The translations under genes were made by a program, and so were the position numbers. Shown one piece after another: positions 4,552 through 7,728 of a stretch of DNA of 7,728 bases (the first letter of the stretch is position 1; the number at the start of each line of letters is the position of its first letter). Origin of the DNA: an uncultured Clostridia bacterium. GTDB taxonomy: Bacteria > Bacillota > Clostridia > TANB77 > CAG-508. Below the pieces are notes generated by a model. It was not told where the DNA came from. It ran no database searches and worked only from the letters and a program-made list of their open reading frames with translations. Location: contig CAKPBB010000032.1 in the NCBI GenBank assembly GCA_934140005.1, positions 1 through 7,728 on the forward strand. The letters run 5' to 3'.

Positions 4552-7484
4552 GTAGTAACTTAAAAAATAAAAGGCAATTAAATAGCTCATATGTTTTAAT
4601 ACGTGAAAATGGTATAACCCTAATTGCTTTAGTAATTACAATAATTGTTATGTTGATATTAGCTGGAGTTAGCTTAAACGCAACAATTGGAGAAAATGGA
4701 ATAATTTCAAAAGCAAAAGACGCAACATATGCTCAAAGTAGAGCTACACTAGAAGAATATTTACAACAATATTATGTTGAAAATTATGATGAATTTGCAG
4801 ATGCTGAAAATAAAGCAATAGCTTTAAAAAATTATCGACAAAGTTCAAACTGGTTTTATCAAGGTGCACCATTAGGATATGTGGTAGATAGTGATGGAAA
4901 TTCACATTATTTTATAAATGTATCTGGACTTCCAGATGATATAAAGCAATCAGTGTCTGGAGGTACAGCTAATGGAAAAGAGAATCTAACATATGCAGAC
5001 TATGCTAATATGAAAGATGTTTATGGTGTAACTAGTAATTTAAAAGTATACTATTGTCCAAATGGAAAAAACACAATAGAGGGAATTAGTATAGCAGAGT
5101 TAGATGTTGCTGATTCAACTAAAGAAATTTTTGAAGCAGGTAGTAATATGGCAAAATTAATTACTGGTAGTGATGAAAAAAATGTAACTTTAGAGGATAC
5201 AAAAATAGTAAAAAAGCTAACAATAAATAAAGAAAATGGAATAACTAGTATGAAAGATATGTATGCATTACCATCTTTAGAAGAAGTTATTTTAGAAAAT
5301 ATGGATATAGAATCTTTAGATGGTATAGAAAATGCTATTAAAATGAATTATATATATTTTAAAAATTGTAAAATAGGAAATTATTCTGCATTAGGACAAA
5401 ATGCTGACAAATTAGTATATTTATACTTTTATAATCCAACTAATGACGAATTGAAAAAAATATGCGATAAAAATAATGGGATTTCAAAATATGATTTTCC
5501 TAATTTAAAATATCTGGCTTTTTCTGGAACGCAAGATAGAATTTGTGCTGCTAAGACAGGCGGAGAAGAGTTAGGAGAAAATTGTAATTATAATGTTAGA
5601 AATAATGAATTAACAGATATATCACCATTATTAAATTTGAGTAAAACAACAGTAGAAGCTGTAAAATATTTGAGTTTACAAAATAATGCAATCACATCTT
5701 TAGATGCAATTAAGAATTTTAAGAATGTAAGATTATTAAGAGTAGAAATGAATAGATTAACAACACTAAGTGGAATAGAAGATATGAATGAGTTATATTA
5801 TTTATATGCTCAAAATAATTTATTAGGGGCAAATGAAGAAATTCTGGGAGATAATGATAATGATGGATATGATGATGGAATAAATAATGATAATGCGTTA
5901 AGACCTTTAACAGACAAAAAAATGTTATATTTTCTTGGCTTGACTTATAATAATGACTTGAAATTTGTTCATTACCTAATAAATGATACGAATTTAAGAT
6001 ATTTATTAATGAGTACATGTGAAAATTTAGATACAGATTCATTAGTAAAGATAAAACCTTTATTAAATAGTTGTACTGGTAAACTAAACTTAAATCCGAA
6101 ATATTCTTTAGTATTGTTAGACAAAAATACTTTAAAACTAGATTTATCAAATCAAAAATTGTCTAAAAGCGAATTTTTAACTTTGAAAAATAATACATAT
6201 ATTCAAGATTTAAGTTTATATAATTTGAAGATTATAAATGAAAGTGGTATTGAAATTACTGGTAATGAATTGAATAATATAATAAATGAAGTGTTATCAA
6301 CAATGACTTCAATAAAAAATTTATCACTATATAATGTGAAGATAGATGATATTTCTTTCGTTAAGAAAACAACATCTATAAAAAGAATTAATTTAAGAAA
6401 TACAAATGTTACAACTGGAACTAAAAGTATAACTGGTGAGGATAATGGATTAGAATTATTAAATAATTGTAAGTTTATTATTAGATTAATGATAAATGGG
6501 TATGCAGATTGCTCAAAGATTCAACCAACTATTGCTAGATGTAATGATACAGATAATTATGGTTCAATATTTAATTGGATGTATTATGAAGGAGCTTTTT
6601 ATACTAATAATATAGAAACTTTGAAAACTTTGAAAAAATGTACAGATTTGGAACGTTTAGTGATGTGCTTTAATGGATATTCATTATCAGAGGATATTGA
6701 TTTATCGAATTTAAGCAATTTGAAATATTTTACTTATAGAAGCCTTGGAGGTTATGAATATTCGTTTATAATGCCAAGCTCTTTGGAAGAAATTAGTGTG
6801 TCTAATGGCTATTGTGTAAATTTAAAAAATTGTGAAAACTTGAAGAAAATAACTTTAGCAGATTGTTATAAAGTTAATAATGGCTACAGTTATAGTCAAT
6901 TAAATACAAAAGCAGATATAGTAGTCTCAATATCTTGGACGAGTTTTGAAGAAAACACTCTAAAGTTTTTAGATGGAATAAATGTTACAGAATTTTATGC
7001 CGGTGTAAGTAGTAATATTATGTTTAAATGTGATTACAAATGTTTTAATTTAAATTGGCCGAAAATTTCTATTATTTCATGTCCTTATATGAATTCTGTA
7101 GATGGAACAATAGGAGCTATAAAAAATTTAACTACTATAGAAAACTTAAATTTAAGTTATGATTCAATCATAGATTTAAACGGACTTGATAAACTTTATA
7201 ATCTAAAATCATTAAGTTTGAATAATAATCAAATAAAAGATGTACATAAGTTAGAAAGTTTGAACAATCTTGTTACATTAAATTTAAACAATAATTGTAT
7301 ATTTGATGATACGACATTTTTTGATGAAAATAATAATAAAATAAAAATTAAAAATTTAGAAATTCTTGCAAATATGAATAAAAATGGATCTTTAAGACAA
7401 CTATATTTAAGTGGAAATACTGGTATAACAGATTGGAGCCAGTTATCTAAGATTACAAATTGGACTGGAAAATCAGGATGGTAA
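4536..7484 (+). CDS. Prepilin-like-leader surface protein with internalin-like leucine-rich repeats
   Basis: 982 residues. MNKRK and a polar stretch precede the leader ENG|ITLIALVITIIVMLILAGVSLNA, with cleavage expected after Gly26 and a helix at about 27-48; the +5 position is Ala instead of Glu, as in gene 2. A pilin-like helix follows (to about 80), then a linker. From about 225 to the end the protein is rich in leucine-rich repeats with a spacing near 22 residues, of the internalin/SDS22 type: KYLSLQNNAITSLDAI (377-392), LRVEMNRLTTLSGI (401-414), LYAQNNLL (423), IKNLSLYNVKIDDISF (593-608), IENLNLSYDSIIDLNGL (868-884), LKSLSLNNNQIKDVHKL (890-906), LVTLNLNNNCI (912-922) and LRQLYLSGNTGITDWSQL (953-970). 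An acidic loop DNDNDGYDD (439-447) interrupts the repeats and looks like a DxDxDG calcium site. The protein ends just after the last repeat with no wall anchor. By family analogy it is an extracellular binding or adhesion protein; the ligand is unknown. Its leader and switch suggest phase-variable expression. Confidence 0.85.
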   Translation: MNKRKCSNLKNKRQLNSSYVLIRENGITLIALVITIIVMLILAGVSLNATIGENGIISKAKDATYAQSRATLEEYLQQYYVENYDEFADAENKAIALKNYRQSSNWFYQGAPLGYVVDSDGNSHYFINVSGLPDDIKQSVSGGTANGKENLTYADYANMKDVYGVTSNLKVYYCPNGKNTIEGISIAELDVADSTKEIFEAGSNMAKLITGSDEKNVTLEDTKIVKKLTINKENGITSMKDMYALPSLEEVILENMDIESLDGIENAIKMNYIYFKNCKIGNYSALGQNADKLVYLYFYNPTNDELKKICDKNNGISKYDFPNLKYLAFSGTQDRICAAKTGGEELGENCNYNVRNNELTDISPLLNLSKTTVEAVKYLSLQNNAITSLDAIKNFKNVRLLRVEMNRLTTLSGIEDMNELYYLYAQNNLLGANEEILGDNDNDGYDDGINNDNALRPLTDKKMLYFLGLTYNNDLKFVHYLINDTNLRYLLMSTCENLDTDSLVKIKPLLNSCTGKLNLNPKYSLVLLDKNTLKLDLSNQKLSKSEFLTLKNNTYIQDLSLYNLKIINESGIEITGNELNNIINEVLSTMTSIKNLSLYNVKIDDISFVKKTTSIKRINLRNTNVTTGTKSITGEDNGLELLNNCKFIIRLMINGYADCSKIQPTIARCNDTDNYGSIFNWMYYEGAFYTNNIETLKTLKKCTDLERLVMCFNGYSLSEDIDLSNLSNLKYFTYRSLGGYEYSFIMPSSLEEISVSNGYCVNLKNCENLKKITLADCYKVNNGYSYSQLNTKADIVVSISWTSFEENTLKFLDGINVTEFYAGVSSNIMFKCDYKCFNLNWPKISIISCPYMNSVDGTIGAIKNLTTIENLNLSYDSIIDLNGLDKLYNLKSLSLNNNQIKDVHKLESLNNLVTLNLNNNCIFDDTTFFDENNNKIKIKNLEILANMNKNGSLRQLYLSGNTGITDWSQLSKITNWTGKSGW

Positions 7485-7489
7485 AAATT

Positions 7490-7525
7490 AAAAGCTTCTT
7501 GAATGAAAATTCAAGAAGCTTTTTT
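7490..7525 (+). terminator. Rho-independent terminator of gene 3
   Basis: A perfect 15-bp stem (7490-7504 with 7509-7523) closes on a GAAA loop and runs into six Ts (7520-7525), beginning 5 bp after the stop codon. The A-run at its left side may allow weak termination from the other direction too. Confidence 0.9.
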
Positions 7526-7570
7526 GCAAATTTTGTCGAACGAATCTTTTGAAAAATAGAATGATTTTTA

Positions 7571-7599
7571 TTGACAATGAGCAGAAATTGTATTACTAT
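7571..7599 (+). promoter_or_regulatory. Rightward sigma-A promoter for a gene beyond the window
   Basis: TTGACA (7571-7576, consensus), 17-bp spacer, TACTAT (7594-7599). Transcription should start near 7606. No ORF with a ribosome site follows before 7728, so the transcript has a leader of at least about 120 nt. A small dyad, ACAAT...ATTGT (7575-7591), overlaps the -35 and spacer and could be an operator, but is short. It has none of the inverted repeats seen before genes 2 and 3, so this promoter looks fixed. The rest of 7526-7728 is A/T-rich with nothing else I can name. Confidence 0.65.
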
Positions 7600-7728
7600 G
7601 TAAACACTTTAGAACGAGTTTGAGATTCAAAATTATTTATGTTCAAATGAGATTTTAAATCAAATTATTATTTCAAAAATATTATTGATATCAAAATGAA
7701 TTTAAGTCATATTCTTTTAATTCAATTG

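Overview
The window comes from an AT-rich, low-GC Gram-positive bacterium, most likely a gut-type member of the Clostridia. The grounds are strong A/T bias at third codon positions, AGGAGG ribosome sites, sigma-A promoters, U-tailed hairpin terminators, and a prepilin-like leader (NGITLIALVITII...LAGVSLNATIG) of a type common in that group. The taxonomic call is inference.

Three genes lie head to tail on the + strand. (1) The 3' part of a protein with a LamG/concanavalin-like lectin fold (3-680, truncated by the window edge). (2) A 1051-residue protein with a prepilin-like leader and RCC1-like beta-propeller repeats (917-4072). (3) A 982-residue protein with the same leader and internalin-like leucine-rich repeats (4536-7484). 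None has a visible C-terminal wall anchor. Genes 2 and 3 look like one display chassis, an N-terminal pilin-like membrane helix, carrying unrelated binding domains; gene 1 may be a third member.

The most notable content is between the genes. Upstream of each prepilin-like gene is a cassette of about 190 bp (694-881 and 4088-4276), bounded by 21-bp inverted repeats that match at 20 of 21 positions. Each repeat has the form CTTTAAGT-N5-ACTTAAAG. The 5-bp centre is the same, inverted, within a pair (CCTGT/ACAGG; TTAGT/ACTAA) but differs between pairs. Inside each cassette is a near-consensus sigma-A promoter with an extended -10 (TTGACT, 17 bp, TGATAGAAT) that points left, away from the gene, and a GC-cored terminator-like hairpin between that promoter and the gene. 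This layout fits a phase-variable, recombinase-inverted promoter switch, drawn here with both switches OFF. Flipping either cassette would aim its promoter at the downstream surface-protein gene and leave the terminator behind as an insulator. The different centres would let the two switches flip independently. No recombinase gene is in the window.

The second switch is followed by an unusual 259-bp leader (4277-4535). It holds an 11-codon ORF at the position where gene 2's start sits relative to its own switch, two stem-loops and a possible decayed recombination site. Gene 3 ends at a strong terminator (7490-7525). A separate consensus promoter at 7571-7599 faces right, toward a gene beyond the window.
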